From an uncultured Lachnospiraceae bacterium (lineage in GTDB: Bacteria > Bacillota > Clostridia > Lachnospirales > Lachnospiraceae), in assembly GCA_946549035.1 (NCBI GenBank), contig CAMNQH010000005.1:36638-100637 (forward strand): 64,000 bases of DNA, written 5' to 3'. A model generated the notes under the pieces. That model searched no databases and was not told where the DNA came from. It worked only from the letters and a program-made list of their open reading frames with translations. This document shows, one piece after another, positions 53,967-62,273 of this stretch. The position numbers and the translations under genes were made by a program. Within the stretch, counting starts at the first letter, position 1; every line of letters begins with the position of its first letter.

Positions 53967-54582
53967 TTCCGTCTTCCTCCAACGTTCCAAAGGCCGCTTC
54001 TTTCTCAGGCCGGCCTTTGAAATTCCTGGAACGGATAATCAGATACGTGGTGCTTATGATGGATAAAATACCGTCTCCAATCAACACCAGGTATGTAAAC
54101 TGGTTCCGTACCTCCGTTTTTGAAAAAGGATTCACTAAAATCAAGGCTGCGCATATCACCATAACCACAGATAAGCCTAAAAATACAAAGAAGCCCGAAT
54201 CCTCCAAAGCCCTCAAGTCCATAGCGTTTTGCACTTTCACAACAGCCGTAAGGAGAATGCCAATCCCCAGGCACAGATGAAAGATATCTGCAAACTGCTG
54301 AATCCTGATGATAATACAGATTCCAAGGATTACAGTAAAGGCGCCGATGGAAAATCCATATTGGTTCACATTTCGGTAATTTTCTTTGATAAAATATTCT
54401 CCAATCCGAAGGATGCCAAGTAAAATCAGCCCTCCCGCTAAGAGATAGCAAAATTGCTCCGCTTCCAGATTGGGAATCACAAGAAATGCAAACCCAAGGA
54501 CAATATAGAGTATGGCAGCCACATATACAATAATCGTGCTGATTTTATTATCTTCTGTTTCTTTTGTAAATCCTGTTTTCAT
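53938..54582 (-). CDS. DUF308/HdeD-like multi-pass membrane protein
   Basis: A 214-residue membrane protein with about six hydrophobic segments (TIIVYVAAILYIVLGFAFLVI, CYLLAGGLILLGILRI, FSIGAFTVILGICIIIRI, and others) and a charged C-terminal tail rich in Glu and Gln. Architecture suits the DUF308/HdeD family, whose function is mostly unknown. The end overlaps the FAD gene start by 29 bases. AAGAGGTAACGTT precedes the ATG. Identification is by topology, so only moderate. Confidence 0.75.
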   Translation of the reverse strand: MKTGFTKETEDNKISTIIVYVAAILYIVLGFAFLVIPNLEAEQFCYLLAGGLILLGILRIGEYFIKENYRNVNQYGFSIGAFTVILGICIIIRIQQFADIFHLCLGIGILLTAVVKVQNAMDLRALEDSGFFVFLGLSVVMVICAALILVNPFSKTEVRNQFTYLVLIGDGILSIISTTYLIIRSRNFKGRPEKEAAFGTLEEDGNEQQEQEEL

Positions 54583-54659
54583 AACGTTACCTCTTTATTT
54601 GGCTATAAGCCTGTTTCCTTTTGGATTGATAGGATGCTTTTAGGCAAAATCCTTTTAGT

Positions 54660-54688
54660 AGTATAGCACAAATTTTTCCAGGATTCAA
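54660..54688 (-). promoter_or_regulatory. Sigma-A promoter upstream of the DUF308-like gene
   Basis: On the minus strand TTGAAT (54688-54683), 17-base spacer, TATACT (54665-54660), 78 bases before the ATG at 54582. Its -35 overlaps the stop of the BofC-like gene. It would drive the membrane-protein/FAD/mutSL transcript. Confidence 0.75.
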
Positions 54689-55071
54689 CTGGAATAGCTC
54701 TCTAAAAAGTTGTAAAGCTCCCGCTGGCTGCTCATTTCTTTTCCCTCTAAAATCTCCTGCTGAAGGTTTGCGGGAAGATCCTCCAATCGGATATCGGTGG
54801 TATCGTAAACCGTCTCCTTGTCTGCATAATACACAATTACATATCCCTCTTCTTCACACAAAACAAATTCATAGTTCACAGGTTTTGCAGCGCTTGGAGC
54901 GGCGCTTTGTTCTTCTTCCTTCTCTGCCTCTGGTTCCTTCTGAGACAAAAGCTCTGGTTCTTCTGATTTTTTTTGCTGTTGGATGCTGACATAATATCCT
55001 CCGCCATAAGCCATGCAGCATCCAAAGGCGGCCAATGCACAAATAAGGCGGATACGATTTGCTTTTTTCAT
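54685..55071 (-). CDS. Small exported protein with BofC-like C-terminal part
   Basis: A 128-residue protein with an N-terminal hydrophobic segment (RLICALAAFGCCMAYGGGYYV), an acidic/low-complexity linker (EPEAEKEEEQSAAPSAAKP) and a C-terminal domain YEFVLCEEEGYVIVYYADKETVYDTTDIRLEDLP, which resembles the C-terminal domain of BofC, a forespore protein that controls sigma-K processing. The similarity is by eye and short, so the call is tentative. ATG follows AAGGAGCAAATC. No obvious partner. Confidence 0.6.
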   Translation of the reverse strand: MKKANRIRLICALAAFGCCMAYGGGYYVSIQQQKKSEEPELLSQKEPEAEKEEEQSAAPSAAKPVNYEFVLCEEEGYVIVYYADKETVYDTTDIRLEDLPANLQQEILEGKEMSSQRELYNFLESYSS

Positions 55072-55121
55072 GATTTGCTCCTTTTTGCATAGTATCCGCC
55101 AAATTTTGGAATTTATTCTGT

Positions 55122-56798
55122 TTATTTTAATAAATGAAGTTTTTTTGTAATTTTTGTCAGCAGCCGTCCTCCCGGAAATGCTTTTAAATCCGTCTCATTC
55201 AGGCCTCTAAACAGCAGCATAAAGATGCCGTAGACCAAAACTCCCGCCACAATGGCGGTGACAGTAGCAACCGCGTTCTGATCCAGCGCTTTCATCATAC
55301 CTAAGTGGGTAAAATATACGGTTCCTCCCATAAAAGCGGAGGACAGGCAGGGAATCAAAAATGTCTTTAAGATTTCCTGACGGTATCGAACGTATTTTCG
55401 AATAGCAATACCGTTAAACACACACATGATAAAAGAAAAAAATGCGTTGGCAATGACTACTGCATAGATATTCCAATTCAGGCCATACATCAGCCCAAAC
55501 AACATGGCGATATGGGCCACAAGGGCAATCACCGCATTGTAAACCGGCGTCTTCATCCGATTGACGCCTTGCAAAATAGCATTGGATAACGTAGACAGGG
55601 AATAAAACACAATGGAAACGGCCCCTGTTGTCAGCAGTCTGGCAGCTAAGCGGTTTGCTTCCTCTCCTGCTGCGCCTCCCGCCGGATATAAAAGATCGAT
55701 AATGGGTTTGGCCAAAACCCCCATTCCTACGGCGCAGGGAATAGCCACCACCATACTGAACCGAATCGCCGAGTGGATTTTGTGCTTCACCTGCCGCATA
55801 TCCCGGGAAGCGAACGCCGTGGCAATGCTGGGAACACTCGAAGCCGCCAAAGCGGAAGCTAAAGCAATCGGAACGTTCACCAATGTTTTATATTTTCCTA
55901 CGAAAACACCCCACATGGTACTGTACGTCACTTCCGGATATTCCTGGAGTGCGGCGACATTTTTAAAAATACCCTGATCTAAAATGGAACTGATATTGTA
56001 GATTGTGGTGCTCAATAATACTGGTATAATGGTCAAAAACAAGATGCCAAATACCTCTCCATAGCCCTCTGTACGTTTGGAGATATCTTTTTTCATCTGC
56101 CGTTTGTACACCGGCTTGTATATGAAAAATACAAAGAACACAAATCCCAAGGCAAACAAGGCCCCGGCTCCGGTTCCCACGGTGCCTCCGGCCGCGCCGT
56201 AGGCTTCTCCATAGTGTTCGGAATTTCCAAGCACGGCTCCAATCCTGGCGCCGTAGCTATACAGCATATAGGCCACCCAAATACTGGTGACGGCATTGAC
56301 AACCTGTTCAATCAGCTGAGAGACAGCGCTGGGCATCATAGTACCCATCCCCTGGAAAAACCCACGAAACACCCCAAGAATCGCCACCACCAGAAGGGTG
56401 GGGGACAGCACCTGAAGTGCAAAAATACTCAAAGGTGTTTTCAGTAAATCCGTAATGGCTCCGGCTCCAAAGAATACCACCAATCCGGCAGCCGTACCGG
56501 AAATCAATGCAAACAGCAACGCCCCCTTGAAAATCCGGTATGCATTTTTTCGCTGCCCTCTTGCTACTCTTGTGGATACCAGCTTGGAAACAGCCAAGGG
56601 CAGGCTGTAGGAGGAAATCAGCAAGAGAATGCTGTATACCTCCATAGCCGCCCCATAATAATCATTTCCAACATCACCTATAATAGCAGTTAAGGGAATC
56701 CGGTAAATCAATCCAATCATCCTGCTGATCATAGATGCAATGGCCAGAATCGAACCCTGGATTAGGAAACTGGATTCATTTTTTCTGTTTCTTCCCAT
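55122..56798 (-). CDS. Polysaccharide/lipid flippase, MATE-like (SpoVB/MurJ type)
   Basis: Integral membrane protein of 558 residues with about fourteen hydrophobic segments, belonging to the MOP flippase superfamily. N-terminal IQGSILAIASMISRMIGLIYRIPLTAIIGDVGNDYYG is typical of the SpoVB/YtgP group, which move lipid II or polysaccharide precursors across the membrane. No O-antigen or capsule genes are around; with the sporulation-type genes downstream, a spore-cortex or general lipid II role is plausible but inferred. ATG 56798 has GAGG just upstream. Confidence 0.87.
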   Translation of the reverse strand: MGRNRKNESSFLIQGSILAIASMISRMIGLIYRIPLTAIIGDVGNDYYGAAMEVYSILLLISSYSLPLAVSKLVSTRVARGQRKNAYRIFKGALLFALISGTAAGLVVFFGAGAITDLLKTPLSIFALQVLSPTLLVVAILGVFRGFFQGMGTMMPSAVSQLIEQVVNAVTSIWVAYMLYSYGARIGAVLGNSEHYGEAYGAAGGTVGTGAGALFALGFVFFVFFIYKPVYKRQMKKDISKRTEGYGEVFGILFLTIIPVLLSTTIYNISSILDQGIFKNVAALQEYPEVTYSTMWGVFVGKYKTLVNVPIALASALAASSVPSIATAFASRDMRQVKHKIHSAIRFSMVVAIPCAVGMGVLAKPIIDLLYPAGGAAGEEANRLAARLLTTGAVSIVFYSLSTLSNAILQGVNRMKTPVYNAVIALVAHIAMLFGLMYGLNWNIYAVVIANAFFSFIMCVFNGIAIRKYVRYRQEILKTFLIPCLSSAFMGGTVYFTHLGMMKALDQNAVATVTAIVAGVLVYGIFMLLFRGLNETDLKAFPGGRLLTKITKKLHLLK

Positions 56799-56830
56799 AA
56801 TTATCCTCAATTTATCTTAAAAGAAGGCGT

Positions 56831-57991
56831 TTACTGCTCCTGCGCCCTTGCTTCCTGCAGCTCTTCCACCGTCTGGTAAACGTGGAATCTGTCTTGATAA
56901 TTGTCTCTTGCGATGCAAACCCAGGTCTTTCCCTGGTTGATGGTAATTTCTTTTCCGGAAGCGTCAAAATAACGGGCCGGAGAATTTTCATCTGCTTTCG
57001 TCCAGGTAACGTCAATCATTTTGCCGTTGGTAATATATTTGCCAACGCCTGACTCTCCCGAGGGAATGGTATGAATATCCAGGTAACCGTTTTCATCTGC
57101 ATAATCCCAGTTGCAGTACTGTACCAGGATATTTTTGAATTTCAACTGGGTCTCAGTCGCGGCGTCCATATGCTCCTGCTTGTAAGCGTAGCGATAATAT
57201 ACGCCTTCCTCCTGATTATAGACAAACCAGGGATTGTTTATAAAATATCCAGGGCTGACTACAAGAGCGTCGGTGCCGTCTGCCAGCTCAATCTGCTCGT
57301 CGTCCTGGGCAAACTGATAATGTCCCTGATAATTTTCATCTAATTGCGTACGGTAGCCCTTTTCGGCCGCAGCGTTTTTTAAGCGTTCTTCACTGGTAAA
57401 TACATTGTGGGGAGATTTACGGTTCTCATCCCTGTAAAAGGCAATGGGCTCGATACTGTAATCCATACCGTTGATGTTATGGATATCCTCCCGGGCTAAA
57501 ATCGGCTCCGCATAAATGGCTTGTCCATAATGAACATAAATGGCGTCAAATTCTTTTGCGAAATAGATAAAGTAGTGACGGCAGCTTCTGGTGGAACCAA
57601 TTTTTTCCAATCCGGTGACGTCCTGGAAAATGGCCATCAATCTTGTAATAGAGCCTTCCACGGGAACTTCGTAAATAATGTCCGCATTGGAAATGCCGTA
57701 TTGGGGGAGGGCGTCTACGGTATTGCCAATCATAATGGCAAAGGGACGCTGTGCGGCAATCTCCTCGTCAATCCATTGTCCGGTGAGGTGGCTTCTGGCC
57801 ATTCCTTCCGGAACGACTTCCTTTTCCGGTTCTGGCTCCGGTTCCGGCTCCGGCTCTGGTTTTGGCTCAGGTTCCGGTTCTGGCTCCTCTTCTACTACCG
57901 GCGGCGCGGGCTCTTCTTTCTTTTTGCCACATCCTGCGGCCGTAACCGCCACCATTGCCGCAAGAAGCAGCAGTAACAATTTTCGTTTCAT
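56831..57991 (-). CDS. DUF3048 domain lipoprotein (YerB-like)
   Basis: A 386-residue predicted lipoprotein. Signal peptide LLLLLAAMVAVTAAGC with the lipidation Cys at residue 21, then a Glu-Pro repeat linker (PEPEPEPKPEPEPEPEPEPE, about residues 36-57), then the DUF3048 region (MIGNTVDALPQYGISNADIIYEVPVEGSITRLMAIFQD, RSCRHYFIYFAKEFDAIYVHYG). Similar to B. subtilis YerB; function unclear. The repeat linker probably crosses or sits in the cell wall. Confidence 0.88.
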   Translation of the reverse strand: MKRKLLLLLLAAMVAVTAAGCGKKKEEPAPPVVEEEPEPEPEPKPEPEPEPEPEPEKEVVPEGMARSHLTGQWIDEEIAAQRPFAIMIGNTVDALPQYGISNADIIYEVPVEGSITRLMAIFQDVTGLEKIGSTRSCRHYFIYFAKEFDAIYVHYGQAIYAEPILAREDIHNINGMDYSIEPIAFYRDENRKSPHNVFTSEERLKNAAAEKGYRTQLDENYQGHYQFAQDDEQIELADGTDALVVSPGYFINNPWFVYNQEEGVYYRYAYKQEHMDAATETQLKFKNILVQYCNWDYADENGYLDIHTIPSGESGVGKYITNGKMIDVTWTKADENSPARYFDASGKEITINQGKTWVCIARDNYQDRFHVYQTVEELQEARAQEQ

Positions 57992-58007
57992 GATTTAACC
58001 TCCTGAT

Positions 58008-58502
58008 TTATCTAAAAATTTGCATATTTCGCAAAATATGTCTTTGCTTTTCTTCCATGCAGGCCGCGTCTTCTTCTTCCATATGGTCATAGCCCAAAAG
58101 ATGGAGGATACTGTGAAGGATCAAAAAGCAAAATTCCCGCTTTTCGCTGTGGCCGTATAACAGGGCCTGTTCTTTCACCCGGCCGGCACATACGATCACA
58201 TCCCCCAGAAGGGCTTCTCCCGTATCCGGGTCAAAGTTGTCCGGCTCCTCTTCAATCTTTGCATATTCTCCCGGCAGGGAATATTCGATCATGGGAAAAG
58301 AAAGGACGTCCGTGGGGGCGTCTATTCCCCGGGTCTGGCTGTTGATGCGCTGTATCTCCTGTTCTGTTACCAAAAGGATGGATACCTGGGCCTCGTAAGG
58401 AAATTCTTCCGCTAAAAGCGCGGCGTTTACCGTTGCGGCTGCCAGTTCTTCCTCCGGAAAATCAAAGAAAAGCCCGCTGTCATTTTCATATGTGATCGTC
58501 AT
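58008..58502 (-). CDS. ybeY: Endoribonuclease YbeY (rRNA maturation factor)
   Basis: Zinc-dependent single-strand endoribonuclease that acts in 16S 3'-end maturation and ribosome quality control. 164 residues. The metal site HxxxHxxxxxH is intact in LILHSILHLLGYDHMEEED. INSQTRGIDAPTDVLSFPM is the second block. The ATG overlaps the upstream gene by 17 bases. In the yqfC-yqfD-phoH-(pgpH)-ybeY order it is exactly placed. Confidence 0.96.
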   Translation of the reverse strand: MTITYENDSGLFFDFPEEELAAATVNAALLAEEFPYEAQVSILLVTEQEIQRINSQTRGIDAPTDVLSFPMIEYSLPGEYAKIEEEPDNFDPDTGEALLGDVIVCAGRVKEQALLYGHSEKREFCFLILHSILHLLGYDHMEEEDAACMEEKQRHILRNMQIFR

Positions 58503-59685
58503 ATAACCCAGCCTCCTTGATTAAATAGTCCCGAATCTGCAAAAACAGATTCATGCTAAGCCCTGATTTATCATACACTCCCCGGGCGGAATTTTCATTC
58601 AGCGTCTGGTATACTACAATATCCTGATTCCAACTGCTGGAAAGGGTTTCCGGATCTAAAACGTCAAATTTTGTCACTACCTGGTCCACAATATGCACCA
58701 AAGCTGATTCCGGTGTGGACGGAAGGCGCTTTTCTCCGTTATATTCCTCTAAGATCTGAATGATTTCAGGAGGAAAACGATGCTTTACGGCAACCATAAC
58801 ACCGTTTTTCACATATGGCTCCCCTTCTAGGCGGCCGACTCTGTAATAAAACCCCGCCGTCTCCACAATATCTTTGTCCAGCTGGATCTTCTCTGCGCAC
58901 GCTTTCGCAATCTTAGATACTTTTTGGGCATGTTCGTAGTCCGCCTTGGAAAATTTTTTCATTTCCTGTACTAAGCCGAAGGATTCATCCAAAATCTGTT
59001 CTAACCGTTTCTTGCGGCTGGTATTTATTTTATCATTCCACAGATGAAAAAGCAATGTGCCAAAGGAAGCGCTGATGGCTCCGCACAAAACACTGTATAT
59101 AAGGGTTGTTTTGTCCAAGGTTCCCCCCTCTATCATGGCGGAGGAAATACAAAGACAGACGGTGGCTGCAAGAAACAGAAAACTGCTCCAGGCCAAGTCG
59201 GCTTTTTTTTGCATATATTGGGTGATCACACAGCCGCAGACACACAACAGCAGATAACAGGACAATAGAGGAATACTCTGACTGGCAGTGGAGCATATCA
59301 GCAGAACTGAGCTGTAAATCCCGGCCAGAAGTCCTAAAAAGGGGGAAGCGATTACGGTCATAATCATTGGGATTATCATTACCGGACGGGCGTATCCGGG
59401 AAAAAAACTCATAGCCGCCGTAAGGATACAGCAGCATCCATAGGCAGCGGCAATCCTTGGGAAGTTATTGGCTTTTTCATCCAGATATCCCAGCTCCAGG
59501 CGGTTTTTCTCAAGGCCTAATACCATCAGAATGCAGAATGCAATCCCGTTATACAGGGAGAAAAGCCAGTCTCCCGGATGGCCGCTGTTCATAATCAAGA
59601 CAAATGACGTCATAGCAGCTACTTCCAGCAGAATCGCTAAAATCATTGTAAACCGTTTCCATGACCATTTATCTTCCAGTCCCAT
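58486..59685 (-). CDS. Membrane protein with a degenerate HD domain, in the pgpH position
   Basis: A 399-residue protein: seven or so hydrophobic segments (about residues 15-205) and a C-terminal region resembling the HD domain of PgpH, a c-di-AMP phosphodiesterase. The first His is in YEHAQKVSKIA, but the diagnostic catalytic pair of YHDIGK appears as YYRVGR (about residues 278-284), so it should not bind the usual metals. It is about half the length of PgpH and lacks the N-terminal extracytoplasmic sensor region. Its place between phoH and ybeY is that of pgpH in B. subtilis. ATG 59685 has CAGGAG at six bases; an upstream ATG (59745) is an alternative. Confidence 0.78.
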   Translation of the reverse strand: MGLEDKWSWKRFTMILAILLEVAAMTSFVLIMNSGHPGDWLFSLYNGIAFCILMVLGLEKNRLELGYLDEKANNFPRIAAAYGCCCILTAAMSFFPGYARPVMIIPMIMTVIASPFLGLLAGIYSSVLLICSTASQSIPLLSCYLLLCVCGCVITQYMQKKADLAWSSFLFLAATVCLCISSAMIEGGTLDKTTLIYSVLCGAISASFGTLLFHLWNDKINTSRKKRLEQILDESFGLVQEMKKFSKADYEHAQKVSKIAKACAEKIQLDKDIVETAGFYYRVGRLEGEPYVKNGVMVAVKHRFPPEIIQILEEYNGEKRLPSTPESALVHIVDQVVTKFDVLDPETLSSSWNQDIVVYQTLNENSARGVYDKSGLSMNLFLQIRDYLIKEAGLYDDHI

Positions 59686-60688
59686 ATCTGCTCCTGTTTC
59701 TTGGCTTGTCCTTTGCTTTGGTAGTTCTTTGCTCTTTTTTCTCATAATCCTCGTATGCTTTTACAATCCGTTGTACCAGGGGATGGCGCACCACATCGCT
59801 GCTAGTCAGTTTGCAAATGCCAATTTCTTGGATATTTTGGAGTACACGGATGGCCACGTCCAGCCCGGATACAGCCCCGGGGGCCAAATCCTTTTGGGTG
59901 GCGTCCCCGGTAATCACCACTTTAGAGCCGAACCCGATTCTGGTTAAAAACATTTTCATCTGTGCCGGCGTCGTATTCTGGGCTTCATCCAGGATAATAA
60001 AAGCGTTATCCAGAGTACGCCCTCTCATGTAGGCCAAAGGCGCCACCTCAATCAGTCCTTTTTCCATATTTTTCAGGAAGCTGTCGGCGCCCATAATCTG
60101 ATGCAGGGCGTCGTACAAGGGCCGCAGATACGGATCTACTTTGCTTTGAAGATCCCCTGGCAAAAATCCAAGCTTCTCTCCCGCTTCAATGGCGGGCCTG
60201 GTCAGTATAATACGGCTTACTTCTTCCGTCTTAAAGGCGTGGATGGCCATAGCCATAGCAAGATATGTCTTTCCGGTACCGGCGGGGCCGATCCCAAAGA
60301 CAATCATCTTTTCACGAATTGCTTCCACATAAGCGCTCTGTCCCAATGTCTTCGGCTTAATGGGCTTTCCGCTTATGGTATGGCAAATCAGCTCTTTATC
60401 AATTTCCGTCAACGCTTCTTCTTTCTCTTCAAAGGTAAGGGAAATGGCATAGTCTACATTTTGTTCTGTAATTGCATTTCCCCGCCGGGATAATTCTAAA
60501 AGCTGGCAAAACGTCCGGGAGGCTTTTTCCACATCCCTCTGGCTGCCTAAGAGCTTCATATGATCTTCCCGAATCACGGCCGTTACTGAAAACGCCCGTT
60601 CTATTTTCTTAATGTATGTGTCAAATTGGCCAAATACATTGGCCATATGCTCTGTGGGCATGTTAATTGTTGTTTCCGTCAGACTCAT
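59669..60688 (-). CDS. phoH: PhoH-family ATPase
   Basis: Cytosolic P-loop ATPase/RNA helicase-like protein of 339 residues. Walker A VFGIGPAGTGKTYLAMAMAIHAFK; Walker B IILDEAQNTTPAQMKMFLTRIG; a short N-terminal RNA-binding-like domain (VIREDHMKLLGSQRDVEKA). In Firmicutes PhoH lies in the yqfC-yqfD-phoH-pgpH-ybeY operon, as here. It overlaps yqfD at its 5' end by 26 bases. Function believed to be in RNA processing with YbeY. Confidence 0.95.
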   Translation of the reverse strand: MSLTETTINMPTEHMANVFGQFDTYIKKIERAFSVTAVIREDHMKLLGSQRDVEKASRTFCQLLELSRRGNAITEQNVDYAISLTFEEKEEALTEIDKELICHTISGKPIKPKTLGQSAYVEAIREKMIVFGIGPAGTGKTYLAMAMAIHAFKTEEVSRIILTRPAIEAGEKLGFLPGDLQSKVDPYLRPLYDALHQIMGADSFLKNMEKGLIEVAPLAYMRGRTLDNAFIILDEAQNTTPAQMKMFLTRIGFGSKVVITGDATQKDLAPGAVSGLDVAIRVLQNIQEIGICKLTSSDVVRHPLVQRIVKAYEDYEKKEQRTTKAKDKPRNRSRYGTGR

Positions 60689-61919
60689 TTGTTTCCTGTC
60701 CTTCCTGTGGTAATTCGGCCCTGCCGGTGGCCTGCCTGCTGCCTATAGGCTCCATTACGGTAATGGTTCCTTTTGCCGTGCAGCGTTTATCCTCTGTTAC
60801 TATAATAACATTATTTTTAAGAATTTGAACCCCTTTTTGTTCTAATTTTTCGCAAAACTCTGCCAATTTATTCCTTGCTAAGGTTTCTGCTTCTTGTTTC
60901 GTGTAGGTTTTGTTCTGAAGTACATACTCTTTGGATTCTTCGGTATAAAAAACAATGGGGAGATAAAAGCTTTCCCCGATTTTCAGAGGAAGCTCCGACG
61001 TCACCTTATCACAGTGGGTGAAGGAATTCTTTCCGAAGGGAAGCTTGATCAGCTTCTGAAACAACCCCAGCTGATATGATTTTTTCACTTTTCCGGTAAA
61101 TACCTTGTCCTGATAAGTCAGAGGAAAAACCTGGGAATATTCGTATTCGGTAATGCCAAGGATATCTGCGTCTGCAGCGCAATACTGGTAATTCACAATT
61201 TCTCCCCCGTCGTTTTTAATGGGAAGCTTTCCCTCCACCAGTATATCTCCTTTGGTTACTTTGCTTCCCTTTTCCACACAGGGAGTTCCGCTCCTTGTAA
61301 AAATACTGTAAATCTCCGCGTCTTTTTCAGCTATCAAATCGCTGGGCGTATCCTCTTTTTCTTTGGACGCCTCCTGGTTGGACGACAAATTTTCCTGAAT
61401 ATCAATCACCAGCCGGGTTCCTTGTATTTTCACGGAAGCCCAGATAACGTCGTCATACTGGCTGCGGAGAAGCTCTTCCAATGCGGCGCAGTCTATTTTG
61501 CTTTTGGGAACTCCGTGATAGACCTGGTTTTCTTCCAGGAATTTGATTATGGTACTGTCCGTCCGGTGCTGATTCCCTTCCACCTGGATATTCCAGATAA
61601 ACAAGGACATAACGTAAAGAGATCCGGCGCATAAAAGAATTCCGAAAAAGAAGATCTTCCGCTTTCGGTATCTGTGCAGCCAAAAAGGCAGTCCAAAGCG
61701 CTGCAAAATAATAAGTCTTGTCTTTGTTTTTCTTAACATGGGCTTTAGCTGCCGAAAGCCAGGAAGGCTGATGCAAAATTCATAATGTTCATCCCTGTAT
61801 TCCAGATTCCAAATCAGAATATCCCGGTTGCTGCACAGATTCAAAAAACGTTCCGGCGCATAGCCTGTGAGCCGGACTTTCACATAGCCCCGTATCAATT
61901 TCATCTTATCTGCAAACAA
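60663..61919 (-). CDS. yqfD: Sporulation-associated membrane protein YqfD
   Basis: Bitopic membrane protein of 418 residues needed for sporulation in B. subtilis, where it is made in the mother cell. An N-terminal domain of about 90 residues precedes one membrane helix (IFFFGILLCAGSLYVMSLFIW), followed by a large domain with family blocks NIQVEGNQHRT, VYHGVPKSKIDC, and RSGTPCVEKGSKVTKGDILVEG. TTG 61919 with AAGGAG seven bases upstream is the likely start; ATG 61904 is possible. Implies a spore-former. Confidence 0.92.
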   Translation of the reverse strand: MFADKMKLIRGYVKVRLTGYAPERFLNLCSNRDILIWNLEYRDEHYEFCISLPGFRQLKPMLRKTKTRLIILQRFGLPFWLHRYRKRKIFFFGILLCAGSLYVMSLFIWNIQVEGNQHRTDSTIIKFLEENQVYHGVPKSKIDCAALEELLRSQYDDVIWASVKIQGTRLVIDIQENLSSNQEASKEKEDTPSDLIAEKDAEIYSIFTRSGTPCVEKGSKVTKGDILVEGKLPIKNDGGEIVNYQYCAADADILGITEYEYSQVFPLTYQDKVFTGKVKKSYQLGLFQKLIKLPFGKNSFTHCDKVTSELPLKIGESFYLPIVFYTEESKEYVLQNKTYTKQEAETLARNKLAEFCEKLEQKGVQILKNNVIIVTEDKRCTAKGTITVMEPIGSRQATGRAELPQEGQETNESDGNNN

Positions 61920-61930
61920 ATTTTCTCTCC

Positions 61931-62212
61931 TTATGGGTCATATACGATTTGATGAATGGAACCTGTAATTTTCATTTCATCATTGGTATAATATTCCACC
62001 AAGAGACATTTGCCGGATACTTCTACCTGACAGCCTTTCGTCTGGAGACGGATTTTTTCATTGGTATATTCCAGGATCCCTTTATAGTTCTCTATGAGAA
62101 CCTCGGATTTCCCCGTGGCGGTTACAATGACCGACCCATACATGATATCCTTGGGCAGCTCTAAGGATTCTACAAGATTTGATTTTACTTTTTTTAATTT
62201 CTGTTTTCCCAT
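61931..62212 (-). CDS. yqfC: Sporulation-associated protein YqfC
   Basis: Small protein of 93 residues of the YabP/YqfC family (LELPKDIMYGSVIVTATGKSEVLIENYKGILEYT), a mother-cell protein of unknown molecular role. It is directly upstream of yqfD by 11 bases. No strong ribosome binding site is visible before ATG 62212. First gene of the yqfC-yqfD-phoH unit. Confidence 0.92.
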   Translation of the reverse strand: MGKQKLKKVKSNLVESLELPKDIMYGSVIVTATGKSEVLIENYKGILEYTNEKIRLQTKGCQVEVSGKCLLVEYYTNDEMKITGSIHQIVYDP

Positions 62213-62273
62213 AGTTTACTATATGAGAAAACAGGCGGGGTTATTCTTTTCTTATGGGAAGGATTTTGGGATA

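Noticed and set aside
57820..57885. Tandem DNA repeat
   Set aside because: It is the Glu-Pro codon repeat of the DUF3048 lipoprotein linker, explained by protein sequence.
62213..62246. Sporulation-type (sigma-E-like) promoter before yqfC: GAATA, 16 bases, CATATAGT on the minus strand
   Set aside because: The -10 would be only five bases before the yqfC ATG, so transcription would start in the coding region; spacing is also off consensus.
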